From Sporosarcina sp. P34 (GTDB lineage Bacteria; Bacillota; Bacilli; Bacillales_A; Planococcaceae), in assembly GCF_002743375.1 (NCBI RefSeq), contig NZ_PDZC01000002.1, positions 124,001 to 188,000 on the forward strand: a DNA stretch of 64,000 bases, read 5' to 3'. The translations under genes and the position numbers were made by a program. Of the stretch, positions 35,336 to 44,866 are shown one piece after another (position 1 is the first letter of the stretch; each line of letters opens with the position of its first letter). The notes below the pieces were generated by a model. It searched no databases. It was not told where the DNA came from and worked only from the letters and a program-made list of their open reading frames with translations.

Positions 35336-35370
35336 GAGCTATCCATTGCATAGTGCGCAATGGATAGCTC
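35336..35370. terminator. Bidirectional terminator between the SLH protein gene and putP
   Basis: GAGCTATCCATTGC and GCAATGGATAGCTC form a perfect 14-bp stem with a 7-nt loop, followed by CCTTTT. Confidence 0.85.
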
Positions 35371-35374
35371 CTTT

Positions 35375-36856
35375 TCACATCTCATTTTCAAGTAATTCCA
35401 ATGTGTCTTCGTATTCTTTTTCAATAACAGGGTCGTGTTTATACGTTGCCTTGCTGACCAATACCGCAACAATAAGGCAAAGCACAAATCCAGGAACAAT
35501 TTCATACAATGTGTCATGCAAGAAATCGATACTTCCCCAAACACCTACCGTTACAGCACCAATAACCATACCGAATAATGCCCCTTTAGCTGTTAGCTTT
35601 CTCCAGTATAATGACAAGAGAATAATAGGGCCAAATGCCCCGCCGAAACCTGCCCAAGCGAATGAAACCAATTTCAATACAGATTCCTTATTCGGCCAAG
35701 CGAGTACCATTGCGATAATTGTCACGACCAGAACAGCTAAACGCCCTAAAAATACATAGTGACTATCTGTAGCATTTGTTTTGAAAACCGCTTTATACAA
35801 GTCTTCAATTAAAGCAGATGAGGTCACGATCAATTGTGAAGATATCGTACTCATAATAGCCGCCAATACCGCCGCTAACATGATGCCTGCAATCACCGGA
35901 TGAAAAATAATTTGTCCGAGGACGATAAAGACCGTTTCTGGATCCGCCAAGTCTGCGCTATTTTGTTGAAAATACGCGATACCAATTAATGCAGTAGCAA
36001 TTGCACCAAACAAACTTAGCATCATCCAACCAATACCAATCCTTCTTGCACTTTTCGTCTCTTTCACTGACTTGATCGCCATGAAACGGACGATGATATG
36101 CGGCTGTCCAAAATAACCCAGACCCCATGCAAGCGAGGAGATTATTGTGACAACACTGACACCTGACACAAGGCTAAGCAGAGCGGGATCCACTTCACGT
36201 ATACTCGCTACCGTTTCAGAGAAACCACCTGTAATAAAAATTCCGAACGCTGGAACTAAAATCAGTGCCAAAAACATAATCAAGCCTTGTACGAAATCCG
36301 TATAACTAACTGCCAAGAATCCACCGAACAATGTATAAGCCAGAACTACCACCGATACAATAATCAGACCCGTATGATACTCAAGCCCAAATGAACTTTG
36401 GAAGAACTTCCCTCCGGCTACCATGCCTGAAGATACATAGAATGTGAAGAACACTAAAATAATAATGCCTGAAGCCACTCTCAAGAAACGAGATGTATCT
36501 TTTAATCTGTTATCCAAGAAACTTGGGATCGTGATGGAGTTATTTGAGACTTGCGTATATGCACGTAAACGTGGTGCGACATATAACCAGTTTAAATAGG
36601 CACCCACTGTCAAACCAATTGCAATCCAGGCTTCGCCCAGTCCACTTAGATAAATAGCACCCGGCAATCCCATCAATAGCCAACCCGACATATCAGAAGC
36701 TCCCGCACTTAATGCGGTGACTGCTGGTCCGAGCGACCGTCCACCTAACATATAATCCGTTAGATTCGATGTGCGTTTGAATGCATACCAACCGATTAGC
36801 AACATAGCTATCATATAGATAACAATAGAAACGAGTTGGTACATTTGCTCCGTCAT
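35375..36856 (-). CDS. putP: Sodium/proline symporter PutP
   Basis: The 493-residue SSS-family transporter has about 13 helices, with the N-terminal DYMLGGRSLGPAVTALSAGASDMSGWLLMG region that forms the Na+ and proline sites, and GYFGQPHIIVRFMAIKS. It takes up proline with Na+ for nutrition or osmoprotection. The Na+ gradient could be maintained by Mrp encoded 30 kb away. Confidence 0.93.
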   Translation of the reverse strand: MTEQMYQLVSIVIYMIAMLLIGWYAFKRTSNLTDYMLGGRSLGPAVTALSAGASDMSGWLLMGLPGAIYLSGLGEAWIAIGLTVGAYLNWLYVAPRLRAYTQVSNNSITIPSFLDNRLKDTSRFLRVASGIIILVFFTFYVSSGMVAGGKFFQSSFGLEYHTGLIIVSVVVLAYTLFGGFLAVSYTDFVQGLIMFLALILVPAFGIFITGGFSETVASIREVDPALLSLVSGVSVVTIISSLAWGLGYFGQPHIIVRFMAIKSVKETKSARRIGIGWMMLSLFGAIATALIGIAYFQQNSADLADPETVFIVLGQIIFHPVIAGIMLAAVLAAIMSTISSQLIVTSSALIEDLYKAVFKTNATDSHYVFLGRLAVLVVTIIAMVLAWPNKESVLKLVSFAWAGFGGAFGPIILLSLYWRKLTAKGALFGMVIGAVTVGVWGSIDFLHDTLYEIVPGFVLCLIVAVLVSKATYKHDPVIEKEYEDTLELLENEM

Positions 36857-37083
36857 ATAATCCTCTCCTTTCTTACTATCAATATACCTATACTACCTTA
36901 TGGATAGTACACTTTGAACATTTTTTTGGCGATTCGTAGAATAGAACTATATCTTTAGACAGTATTCCCCGGGAAATCACACCATTTGACACAGCAACTT
37001 AACGTAACGTACTTTGCATAGTTCATACATATATTGAAACCATTCTTTCTATTGTAACGTATATAAAAAAAGGGGGAGATTGA

Positions 37084-37407
37084 ATGTTGCACACGACAAC
37101 TAATATGCTGCAAGGCCGGACAATTGAAACGTATCACGGGATTGTATCAGGGGAAACCATTATGGGGGCAAATATCGTCAGGGATATTTTTGCATCTGTC
37201 ACCGATATTGTAGGTGGACGCAGTGCTGCCTATGAAAGCAAACTAACGGAAGCACGTCAAACAGCAATGGATGAAATGTCTCAGAAAGCGAGTGCTATGG
37301 GAGCGAACGCTGTCATTGGTATAGACTTAGATTTCGAAATGGTACGTGAAGGCATGATGATGTGTATCGCAACCGGTACAGCTGTTACGTATCGCGACGG
37401 GGAGTAA
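37084..37407 (+). CDS. YbjQ family protein (UPF0145)
   Basis: The 107-residue protein matches the YbjQ heavy-metal-binding-like family: [29 protein letters not shown] and [13 protein letters not shown]. Function is not established; the fold forms pentamers. A GGGGGAGA ribosome binding site precedes the ATG. Confidence 0.92.
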   Translation: MLHTTTNMLQGRTIETYHGIVSGETIMGANIVRDIFASVTDIVGGRSAAYESKLTEARQTAMDEMSQKASAMGANAVIGIDLDFEMVREGMMMCIATGTAVTYRDGE

Positions 37408-37417
37408 TTAAATCCAC

Positions 37418-37448
37418 AAAAAAGGAGAGGGAACCCCTCCCCTTTTTT
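37418..37448. terminator. Bidirectional terminator between ybjQ-like and ywbE-like genes
   Basis: An A-rich GGAGAGGG/CCCCTCCCC hairpin with AAAAAA on the left and TTTTTT on the right serves both converging genes. Confidence 0.75.
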
Positions 37449-37449
37449 A

Positions 37450-37644
37450 TTATCCTAATATTTCTGCCACGCGTCCAACCTGTCCATCTTCAAGTCGTAC
37501 TTTAATACCGTGTGGATGAAAACTGGAATTGGTCAATAAATCTTTAACAACACCTTCTGTTTTCACACCGCTTCGTTGATCTTTCTTTAAAATAACGGCT
37601 ACTCGTAAACCAGGTTTTACATCTGATCGATTCTGTCCATTCAT
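37450..37644 (-). CDS. ywbE: YwbE family protein (DUF2196)
   Basis: The 64-residue protein (GLRVAVILKKDQRSGVKTEG, FHPHGIKVRLEDGQVGRV) is the conserved YwbE family with an SH3-like pattern. Function is unknown. The full length is conserved across Firmicutes, so no truncation is seen. Confidence 0.92.
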   Translation of the reverse strand: MNGQNRSDVKPGLRVAVILKKDQRSGVKTEGVVKDLLTNSSFHPHGIKVRLEDGQVGRVAEILG

Positions 37645-37769
37645 ATATTAATCTCTCCTCTTTTTTATTTAGTGTACCATATTCACGATCTCTTTCTGCT
37701 TACGTACATCTGATGAAGGAAGCCATGATACATGGTACAATAAAGACTATCAAACTAGGAGGTGTATTC

Positions 37770-38210
37770 ATGCGATTAACAGTATACCTAGCTGGAGAAA
37801 TTCATACATCTTGGCGAGATGAAATCAAACAACAAGCAAAAGATCTACAATTACCTGTAGACTTTGTCGGACCTATGGAAGACCATGACCGCTCGGATAA
37901 CATCGGGGAAGAGATTCTAGGACAACAGCCGGATAAAATCTTTAAAGATGCCGCGGCTTCAAGCCTCAACAACTTACGAACGGAAATTTTAATGAAAAAA
38001 TCAGATGTCGTCATTGCGTTATTTGGCGAACAGTACAAACAATGGAATACTGCAATGGATGCCAGCGCAGCAGTCGCTTTTGGGAAGCCACTCATTCTGA
38101 TCCGTCAGGAAAACCATCACCATCCATTAAAAGAACTGTCCCGTAAAGCACATGTTACGGTGGAATCGGTAGATCAAGCAGTTCTAGCATTAAAATATAT
38201 TTTCGAGTAA
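37770..38210 (+). CDS. ytoQ: YtoQ family protein
   Basis: The 146-residue protein starts MRLTVYLAGEIHTSWRDEI and has a Rossmann-like nucleoside deoxyribosyltransferase-type pattern (DVVIALFGEQYKQWNTAMDASAAVAFGKP). YtoQ function is unknown. The ATG at 37770 has AGGAGG 7 nt upstream; the frame is open 19 codons further but without support. Confidence 0.9.
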   Translation: MRLTVYLAGEIHTSWRDEIKQQAKDLQLPVDFVGPMEDHDRSDNIGEEILGQQPDKIFKDAAASSLNNLRTEILMKKSDVVIALFGEQYKQWNTAMDASAAVAFGKPLILIRQENHHHPLKELSRKAHVTVESVDQAVLALKYIFE

Positions 38211-38229
38211 ACATCTATATTACGTGCCA

Positions 38230-38268
38230 GAGGACAAACCTATCAAATTATAGGTCTGTCCTCTTCTT
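38230..38268 (+). terminator. Terminator of ytoQ
   Basis: GAGGACAAACCTAT and ATAGGTCTGTCCTC form a stem with one mismatch, followed by TTCTTTC. Confidence 0.75.
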
Positions 38269-38446
38269 TCTGCCAATTTGTCTCGATCTTTATTTGAAAC
38301 ACAACGTATTTTGACTAGTAGTTCCACGCAGGCAATTCAACCACCACGTATCCAAAAGATTACTTTTTAACTGAGAATTCTTTCTGTAAATAACTGAGGC
38401 AGATGATAGAATAGGAGTATATAAGGAAGTGGGAAGGGGCAATCGG

Positions 38447-41278
38447 ATGGCGCATAAAAAAGGGATTCGTCAACAATACATAAAAGTATTCATCGCCTCA
38501 ATAGTTGTTGCGATTATCGGGATGGGTAGCATGTATTTCTATGCTAGTAGCTCTTGGGATCAACTAGAAGATAAACAGCAAGCCTCAATAGAAAAGTCAA
38601 TATTAATTGAAGATATATCCGATTCAATTCAAGAGCTATTCTTTCGCATTCGTGGTTACTATGCATTTCAAATAGAAGAGGAACTAAATTTTGCTTATCA
38701 AGCAGTTGAGGACATCCATTCTCACTCCCGTGAATTTAAGTCCCTTCAATTAACAGCGGAAGAACAGCGAATCATTGACGAAATCGATAATTTCTTAATC
38801 GAATATGAAAATGTTACCCTTCCAAATGCTATTCAATTTGTAAAGAAGGACGATTATGCTGGCTTACAAGCCCTAGCAAAGAATGGTGCGAACTTAGCCG
38901 TTAATAGTTTCATTACCTATGCTAATGAATATGAAGATTCTTCTAAGGATAAGCTGGAAAATGCATATAGTAATACCATGCAACAAACTAAAACATTCTT
39001 TTTGATCATCACAGTATTCGGCTTTATCTTCTTGCTTATTCCAATCTTTATGTTTTGGAGCGTTATCAACCGAGTGGTTAAGCCAATAGAAGATATCACG
39101 CGCGCAGCAGATCAGTATGAAACTGAAGGCACTGTCCTATTCCAACCCATTCAGACAGAGAATGAGATTGGCGCACTCTCACAATCCATTCATAAAATGA
39201 TGGGACGCATTCAAATGAATGAACAGGAGCTTCTTTCACAAAATGAAGAATTGATTACACAGCAAGATGAATTATTCAATCGCCAAACTAAGATGGAATT
39301 CGCTTTATCAGAAGCTCGATTTTCCCGTGTCCGTTTGGAACGATACAATGGTTTGAGTCATATCTTATCATTCTCGTTAGATAAGCAAGAAGTATGTGAC
39401 CAAACTTCTCACTATTTAAATCACATCTATCAATCCGATTTAAGTTTTCTTTGGCTTCCTAAAAGTGACATTCATACGTTAAAGGGGATTTCAGAAGAGT
39501 TTTTCAGTGAAATTAAACAAGAACGGTTAGAGTATATAAAAATCCGACTTAAAACAGATCCCTATTTCATTATTAAAAGGGAAGCGGATTATGAAAAAGG
39601 GATAGCAGACAATATTACATACGTCTATGATTTTGTTACAGGTATCTATAATGTCGTGAACGAGTTAAGCGTTGTATCCGTCCTCTCACGTATTGGTAAG
39701 CCGTTTACAGAAGACGACCAAGAAGATTTATACGGTTTGATTAAACGTATTGCGATCGCGGTGGATCGTATTGAGCAATATGAACTCATTAGTCATGAAC
39801 GTCAGTTGAATCAGAGTATATTGGATAACATTAACGAGGGCATTCGTTTTGTTTCAAATACAAGTGAGAATGATAAGTACAATACAGCCCTATTTAATTT
39901 ACTTGGGATGGAACCAGAAACAGAACATAAAGCTTGGCCACGAGAAGAATGGACAGAGTATTTCCTCAGTCAAATTGACAACCCTGTTCAATATAAAGCA
40001 TTTCTTGATAATGCAATTAGGTCTACATCCACGGAATTCGTTACTAACGAATATATACTTTCATTGCCCTCACAAGGGGCTCGAGTAATGAATGTTTACA
40101 GTGTCCCGATTGTTATTCAAGATGAAAAAGTTGGTACGATCTTCGTGCACCGTGATATAACACACGAACATGAAGTCAATAAAATGAAAACAGAATTGGT
40201 ATCGACTGTTAGTCATGAATTACGAACACCTTTATCTAGTATCCTTGGATTCTCTGAGCTTTTACTCAATAAAGATATGGATGAACAACGCAAAAAACGG
40301 TATCTTGAAACTATTCATAGCGAAGCAAACCGATTAACGGCGCTCATCAATGACTTCTTAGATTTACAGCGAATGGAATCAGGGCGACAATCCTATACGA
40401 TGGAGGACTTATCCATCGGCAAAGTAGCTGAAAAGGCCGTAGATTATTTACAGATCCAATCACCTCACCATACGATTAAGATGCACGATCTCACCTATTC
40501 ATCAATGGTCAGAGGGGACTATGATCGTATTCTACAAGTATTCATGAATTTAATTGGCAATGCCATTAAATTTTCACCTGACGGCGGAAATGTGGATATT
40601 TCTCTGCTAAATCAACAGGATGCCGTTATCGTTTCTATAGCGGATGAAGGCATTGGCATTCCATCAGATACTATTGAACATCTTTTTGAGAAATTTTACA
40701 GATTTGATAATAGTTACAGCAGAAAAATTGGCGGTACAGGTCTCGGTCTATCTATTTGCAGGGAGATTATACAAGATCATAATGGACAGATTTGGGTACA
40801 TTCTGAAGAAAATATAGGGACAACCATTTTCTTTTCCCTTCCCTTGAAACAGCAGTTACCTAAAGAGAAAATTGACTATGACAAACCTTTAGTTGTCATT
40901 GTAGAAGACGATGTAAATATTTCATTGTTATTGGGAGAAGAACTAGCAAGCAATGGGTTCTCAGTCATTCACCATTCCAAAATTAGCAAGGCATTTGTAT
41001 GTATAGAAATCATGCAACCAGCCGCAGTCGTCGTCGATTTAAAATTAGAAGAAGGTGAAAGTGGTTGGGATTTAATTAGCCAAATGAAAGAACACACTAC
41101 AACTAAATCGATCCCAATTGTGATATCTTCTTCATTAGAAAAAGAGTCTGTGCTGATGGAAAAGTTCCACGTCGGTAAATACTTGACGAAGCCTTATCCT
41201 CTCAGCGATTTATCCTCCATTATCATGGAGACTATGGAGCGATCTGATGGTCTAATTTTGTACCCAGAGAACGACTAA
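38447..41278 (+). CDS. Hybrid sensor histidine kinase with C-terminal receiver domain
   Basis: The 943-residue protein has a transmembrane helix near residues 12-32, an extracellular sensor of about 150 residues, a second helix near 182-205, a HAMP linker, a coiled coil, a GAF-like region (about 300-450), a PAS-like region (about 460-580), the kinase core with SHELRTPLSSILGF (His near 590) and ATP motifs DEGIGIPS and GGTGLGLSI, and a receiver domain (IVEDDVNISLLL, Asp near 863, LTKPYP). The cognate genes for the rest of the relay appear to be those that converge on it. Signal unknown. ATG at 38447 follows GAAGGGG by 7 nt. Confidence 0.92.
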   Translation: MAHKKGIRQQYIKVFIASIVVAIIGMGSMYFYASSSWDQLEDKQQASIEKSILIEDISDSIQELFFRIRGYYAFQIEEELNFAYQAVEDIHSHSREFKSLQLTAEEQRIIDEIDNFLIEYENVTLPNAIQFVKKDDYAGLQALAKNGANLAVNSFITYANEYEDSSKDKLENAYSNTMQQTKTFFLIITVFGFIFLLIPIFMFWSVINRVVKPIEDITRAADQYETEGTVLFQPIQTENEIGALSQSIHKMMGRIQMNEQELLSQNEELITQQDELFNRQTKMEFALSEARFSRVRLERYNGLSHILSFSLDKQEVCDQTSHYLNHIYQSDLSFLWLPKSDIHTLKGISEEFFSEIKQERLEYIKIRLKTDPYFIIKREADYEKGIADNITYVYDFVTGIYNVVNELSVVSVLSRIGKPFTEDDQEDLYGLIKRIAIAVDRIEQYELISHERQLNQSILDNINEGIRFVSNTSENDKYNTALFNLLGMEPETEHKAWPREEWTEYFLSQIDNPVQYKAFLDNAIRSTSTEFVTNEYILSLPSQGARVMNVYSVPIVIQDEKVGTIFVHRDITHEHEVNKMKTELVSTVSHELRTPLSSILGFSELLLNKDMDEQRKKRYLETIHSEANRLTALINDFLDLQRMESGRQSYTMEDLSIGKVAEKAVDYLQIQSPHHTIKMHDLTYSSMVRGDYDRILQVFMNLIGNAIKFSPDGGNVDISLLNQQDAVIVSIADEGIGIPSDTIEHLFEKFYRFDNSYSRKIGGTGLGLSICREIIQDHNGQIWVHSEENIGTTIFFSLPLKQQLPKEKIDYDKPLVVIVEDDVNISLLLGEELASNGFSVIHHSKISKAFVCIEIMQPAAVVVDLKLEEGESGWDLISQMKEHTTTKSIPIVISSSLEKESVLMEKFHVGKYLTKPYPLSDLSSIIMETMERSDGLILYPEND

Positions 41279-41282
41279 AAAA

Positions 41283-41320
41283 ACGTCTTTTCCTTTACGG
41301 AGAAGACGTTCTTCTATTTT
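41283..41320 (+). terminator. Terminator of the hybrid kinase gene
   Basis: AACGTCTT and AAGACGTT form a stem with a 13-nt loop, followed by CTTCTATTTT. Confidence 0.65.
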
Positions 41321-41337
41321 GTATGGATGGAGTGGAA

Positions 41338-41703
41338 TTAAAATAATGATTTGACTAAATCAGCCAGTTCATTTGGGCTAAAGGGTTTGGGTACGAAGTA
41401 AGAAGCCCCTTTTGCTAAAGCAACGTCCTGATCAGCTTGCTGCGCCTTTGCAGTGAGCATTATAATAGGCGTTGTCAGTTCTAGCGATTGTAGACGCTCT
41501 AATAATTCTAAACCTGTCATACGTGGCATCATATAATCCAAGAGAATGGCGTCATATAGAGTGCTTTGAATTTTCCCCAAAGCTTCTAGCCCGTCTTCTG
41601 CTTCTTCTACTTGAAATCCTTCAAATTCCAAAGTGTCCGTTAGCAACATACGTAATATCTCTTCATCGTCTACAACTAACACTTTTTTTCCTACATGTGT
41701 CAA
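41338..41703 (-). CDS. Single-domain response regulator (CheY-like)
   Basis: The protein of about 121 residues is one receiver domain: acidic pocket LVVDDEEI, phosphoacceptor Asp in ILLDYMMPRMTG, conserved Thr in IIMLTAKAQ and Lys in FVPKPFSP. No output domain is present, so it acts by protein contact or as a phosphate shuttle. The TTG at 41701-41703 is favoured (GAAGG 8 nt upstream) over a GTG three codons earlier that directly follows an AGAAG. It follows the GGDEF gene by about 15 nt. Confidence 0.88.
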   Translation of the reverse strand: MTHVGKKVLVVDDEEILRMLLTDTLEFEGFQVEEAEDGLEALGKIQSTLYDAILLDYMMPRMTGLELLERLQSLELTTPIIMLTAKAQQADQDVALAKGASYFVPKPFSPNELADLVKSLF

Positions 41704-41718
41704 AATGGGCACCTTCTT

Positions 41719-43338
41719 CTATTCTCTTTTATCAAATAAACGATTCGCTAATTTGTCAATTCTTCCGAGCACTTCCGACGGTTGAAATGGTTTAATAATA
41801 TAATCATCCGCTCCGAGCCAAAGCGCTGCTTTAATATCATTTGCACTTTTTCTAGCTGTCATCATAGAAACCGTGACATTTGTTTTGGAATGGTCACTCT
41901 TTAATCGGCTCAACACTTCTAGACCGTCCATTTTTGGCATGACACCATCCAGTAACACGATGAAATATGCATCCGGGCTGTACCAGTCATCCTCCAGAAA
42001 CGAAGGGCCATCAGCATATGTCTTAACGGTAATATCGATATCCGGAGATTTTAACTCCAGCAAGGTTTGCTGAAGGATTTGCCTGATGAATGAATCATCA
42101 TCAACGATAATGACGATCAATTTCCGTTTTACTACCCGTTTTCTCTGGTCGTAAATCACCGTTTGGTTTCTCCCTGAACGCTTCGCCTCATAAAGAGCTT
42201 GATCTGCAGCGGATATCATGTTTGCAGTATTTCCCTCATACGTCGCACTGCCCGCTGAAAAAGTTACGTGGAATGTCTCATCACCGGATGTGAATATAGT
42301 GTTATTGAATTTGGCTCGAATCCGCTCAACAGCGTGCACAGTATCCTCTGCTTTACTATTACAAAATAATAAAGCGAACTCTTCCCCGCCATAGCGGCAT
42401 ACATAATCGCCCTCGCGTTTTTCCTCTTTGATGATTTTGCCAAACATCCGTAGAACTTCATCACCCGCTGGATGCCCATACAGATCATTTACTTGCTTAA
42501 AGTGATCCAAGTCTATTATGACCAGCGAGAAAGCCGCTTCAGATTGATCGGCTTTTTTAGCCAACGTATTGATAGTCTCGTCGAAGTAGCGTCGATTACC
42601 AACACCTGTCAAGCTATCTGTAATCATACTGCTACTAACCGCATGCTGACGCAATTGTCGATTGAACAAATAAGGGAAAAAGATATCCATATCAAAAGGT
42701 TTAGATATCAAATCCATAGCACCTCTGCGATACGTTTCAATCAGAATTTCTTTCGTTACTTCTTCACTCGATATGGCTAATGTCGTGTTTTTTTGCCTTG
42801 CAGGTTCTGCAATTTGATCCAATACTTCAAAGCCTGTCATGTCAGGCAACTTTGCATCTATGATTACAATACTAGGCCTCATAGAGTAAAATTGTTCAAT
42901 GCCACGCTTTCCATTTAATGAAATAATTACTTGAGCCCCAAGCTTCTCAAGCAACTCTTTTAAATTGGATACGAACTCTAAATCTTGATCAATAATTAAC
43001 ACAAACGTTTCTTGATCAAGACGGTTTACGTAGCGATCAGGTAGTTGAAATTCTTCTTTTTTCACGGCGATAGTAGTATCAAAATGCGATCGAATACGAT
43101 TCTTCAAATTTTCTAATGAAGTAACAGGTATTTTCTGATCGTTGGAAGACGTCAGAATCTCCAATTGTGACGCACAAAAGAGAGACAACTGTTGCAATCC
43201 GATTGTACCGGATGTTCCCTTCAGTTTATGAAGAAAGTAATATAACTCCCTTTCCGTTAAGCTACCACGCGCTTTCCACTCTTCAAAGATATTCTCTGTA
43301 CGTTGTGCAAGCATTTTCTGATATTTTTTTTGACTCAC
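41719..43338 (-). CDS. Hpt-receiver-GGDEF-receiver protein (phosphorelay diguanylate cyclase)
   Basis: The 539-residue protein starts with an Hpt-type helical domain (FLHKLKGTSGTIGL, His37), then a receiver domain (about 110-230, VIIDAKLPDMTGFE, ISKPFDMD), a GGDEF domain with an intact YGGEEFALLF (about 245-400) and a second receiver domain (about 410-530, VLLDGVMPKMDGLEV, IIKPFQPSE). It should make c-di-GMP from GTP under phosphorylation control. The unusual mix of Hpt and two receivers in one protein points to a phosphorelay with the facing hybrid kinase. Confidence 0.9.
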   Translation of the reverse strand: MSQKKYQKMLAQRTENIFEEWKARGSLTERELYYFLHKLKGTSGTIGLQQLSLFCASQLEILTSSNDQKIPVTSLENLKNRIRSHFDTTIAVKKEEFQLPDRYVNRLDQETFVLIIDQDLEFVSNLKELLEKLGAQVIISLNGKRGIEQFYSMRPSIVIIDAKLPDMTGFEVLDQIAEPARQKNTTLAISSEEVTKEILIETYRRGAMDLISKPFDMDIFFPYLFNRQLRQHAVSSSMITDSLTGVGNRRYFDETINTLAKKADQSEAAFSLVIIDLDHFKQVNDLYGHPAGDEVLRMFGKIIKEEKREGDYVCRYGGEEFALLFCNSKAEDTVHAVERIRAKFNNTIFTSGDETFHVTFSAGSATYEGNTANMISAADQALYEAKRSGRNQTVIYDQRKRVVKRKLIVIIVDDDSFIRQILQQTLLELKSPDIDITVKTYADGPSFLEDDWYSPDAYFIVLLDGVMPKMDGLEVLSRLKSDHSKTNVTVSMMTARKSANDIKAALWLGADDYIIKPFQPSEVLGRIDKLANRLFDKRE

Positions 43339-43421
43339 TGTTTTCCTCTCCGTTCAGCGGAAGCATTCCCATTTCGTCCTGTACATCTGATTCCCCGGTA
43401 TTCTACTTCTATAAAAAGAGA

Positions 43422-43455
43422 GCCGGTAATATAGAATTTCCTATTACCAGCCCGA
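43422..43455 (-). terminator. Terminator of glmM
   Basis: On the minus strand GCTGGTAATA and TATTACCGGC pair around GGAAATTC-type loop sequence and are followed by TCTCTTTTT. No glmS follows, unlike the usual Bacillus arrangement. Confidence 0.6.
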
Positions 43456-43464
43456 AACGTATAT

Positions 43465-44814
43465 TTACTCTAGACCCATTTCTTCTTTTACTACTTGTGA
43501 TATCCGATCCGCATATTCTGCACACAGTGCTTCTGTTTCAGATTCGACCATAACGCGAACGAGAGGCTCTGTCCCCGAAGGACGTACAAGTACTCTCCCC
43601 TGTCCGTTCATCTCTTTCTCCACCTCGTTAATAACTCCGACAATACGCATATTATCCATTACCGCATATTTATCCATTACACGGATATTAACAAGTTTCT
43701 GTGGATACACTTTCATTTCGCTAGCTAATTCAGAAAGTTTTTTACCTGTTTGCTGCATGATGTTCACAAGTTGCAATGCTGTCAGTAAGCCATCACCCGT
43801 TGTATTGTAATCCATGAAGATAATGTGGCCTGATTGCTCACCGCCAAGATTATAATGATTTTTACGCATCTCTTCTACGACATACCGATCGCCTACAGCG
43901 GTTTGGACACTCTTCATGCCAAATTCCTCTAGTGCTTTATAGAAACCGAGGTTGCTCATCACAGTAGAGACGATAGTATCTGATTTTAATCTGCCTTTGC
44001 TATGTAAATATCGGGCTACAATAAACATAATTTGGTCACCGTCGACAATATTTCCTTTTTCATCCACTGCAATAAGACGATCACCATCACCATCGAATGC
44101 TAGTCCGATATCTGCACTTTTTTCTACTACAAGTGCTGCAAGTGCTTCAGGGTGTGTAGATCCAACGCCATCATTGATATTCAAACCATTTGGAGAAGCA
44201 CCCATTGTAGTCAAGTCTGCGTCCAAATCCGCAAATACATGGGTTGCCAAGACCGAAGTCGCACCATGTGCGCAATCAAGTGCCACGTGGATATTTTCAA
44301 AATCCTCGTCGACAATTTGTTTCAGATACTGAATATACTTTTGTCCACCTTCAAAGTATTCCGTTATAGTTCCTACATTTCCACCAACTGGACGAGGTAA
44401 TGTATCTTCTTCTGCATTTAGTAACTGTTCGAATTCCTCTTCCTGTGCATCCGTTAATTTAAAGCCGGTTTCTCCAAAGAATTTAATTCCATTATCTTCA
44501 ACCGGATTATGCGATGCTGAAATCATAACGCCTGCTTGTGCGCTCATAACACGTGTTAAATAGGCTACGCCCGGGGTACTAATTACGCCTAATTTCATAA
44601 CTTCTACACCAACAGACAATAGACCTGCTATTAAGGCATTTTCAAGCATTAAACCTGAAATACGTGTATCTCTTCCTACTAGTACTTCTGCTTTTCCTTC
44701 TACATCTTTAGTAAATAAATATCCACCGATTCTGCCTAATTTAAATGCTAATTCAGGTGTCAGTTCTTCGTTCGCTACACCTCTGACGCCATCTGTTCCA
44801 AAATACTGTGTCAT
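43465..44814 (-). CDS. glmM: Phosphoglucosamine mutase GlmM
   Basis: The 449-residue enzyme converts glucosamine-6-phosphate to glucosamine-1-phosphate for UDP-GlcNAc synthesis. The phosphoserine loop [16 protein letters not shown], metal loop [11 protein letters not shown] and sugar loop [10 protein letters not shown] are intact, and the C-terminal [15 protein letters not shown] binds phosphate. It is the third gene of the cdaA-cdaR-glmM operon; GlmM is also known to bind and restrain CdaA in other Firmicutes. Confidence 0.97.
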   Translation of the reverse strand: MTQYFGTDGVRGVANEELTPELAFKLGRIGGYLFTKDVEGKAEVLVGRDTRISGLMLENALIAGLLSVGVEVMKLGVISTPGVAYLTRVMSAQAGVMISASHNPVEDNGIKFFGETGFKLTDAQEEEFEQLLNAEEDTLPRPVGGNVGTITEYFEGGQKYIQYLKQIVDEDFENIHVALDCAHGATSVLATHVFADLDADLTTMGASPNGLNINDGVGSTHPEALAALVVEKSADIGLAFDGDGDRLIAVDEKGNIVDGDQIMFIVARYLHSKGRLKSDTIVSTVMSNLGFYKALEEFGMKSVQTAVGDRYVVEEMRKNHYNLGGEQSGHIIFMDYNTTGDGLLTALQLVNIMQQTGKKLSELASEMKVYPQKLVNIRVMDKYAVMDNMRIVGVINEVEKEMNGQGRVLVRPSGTEPLVRVMVESETEALCAEYADRISQVVKEEMGLE

Positions 44815-44866
44815 GTTGTATTCTTCCTTTCGATCTCATCTTAGTAGATCACGTTTGTTACAAGTC

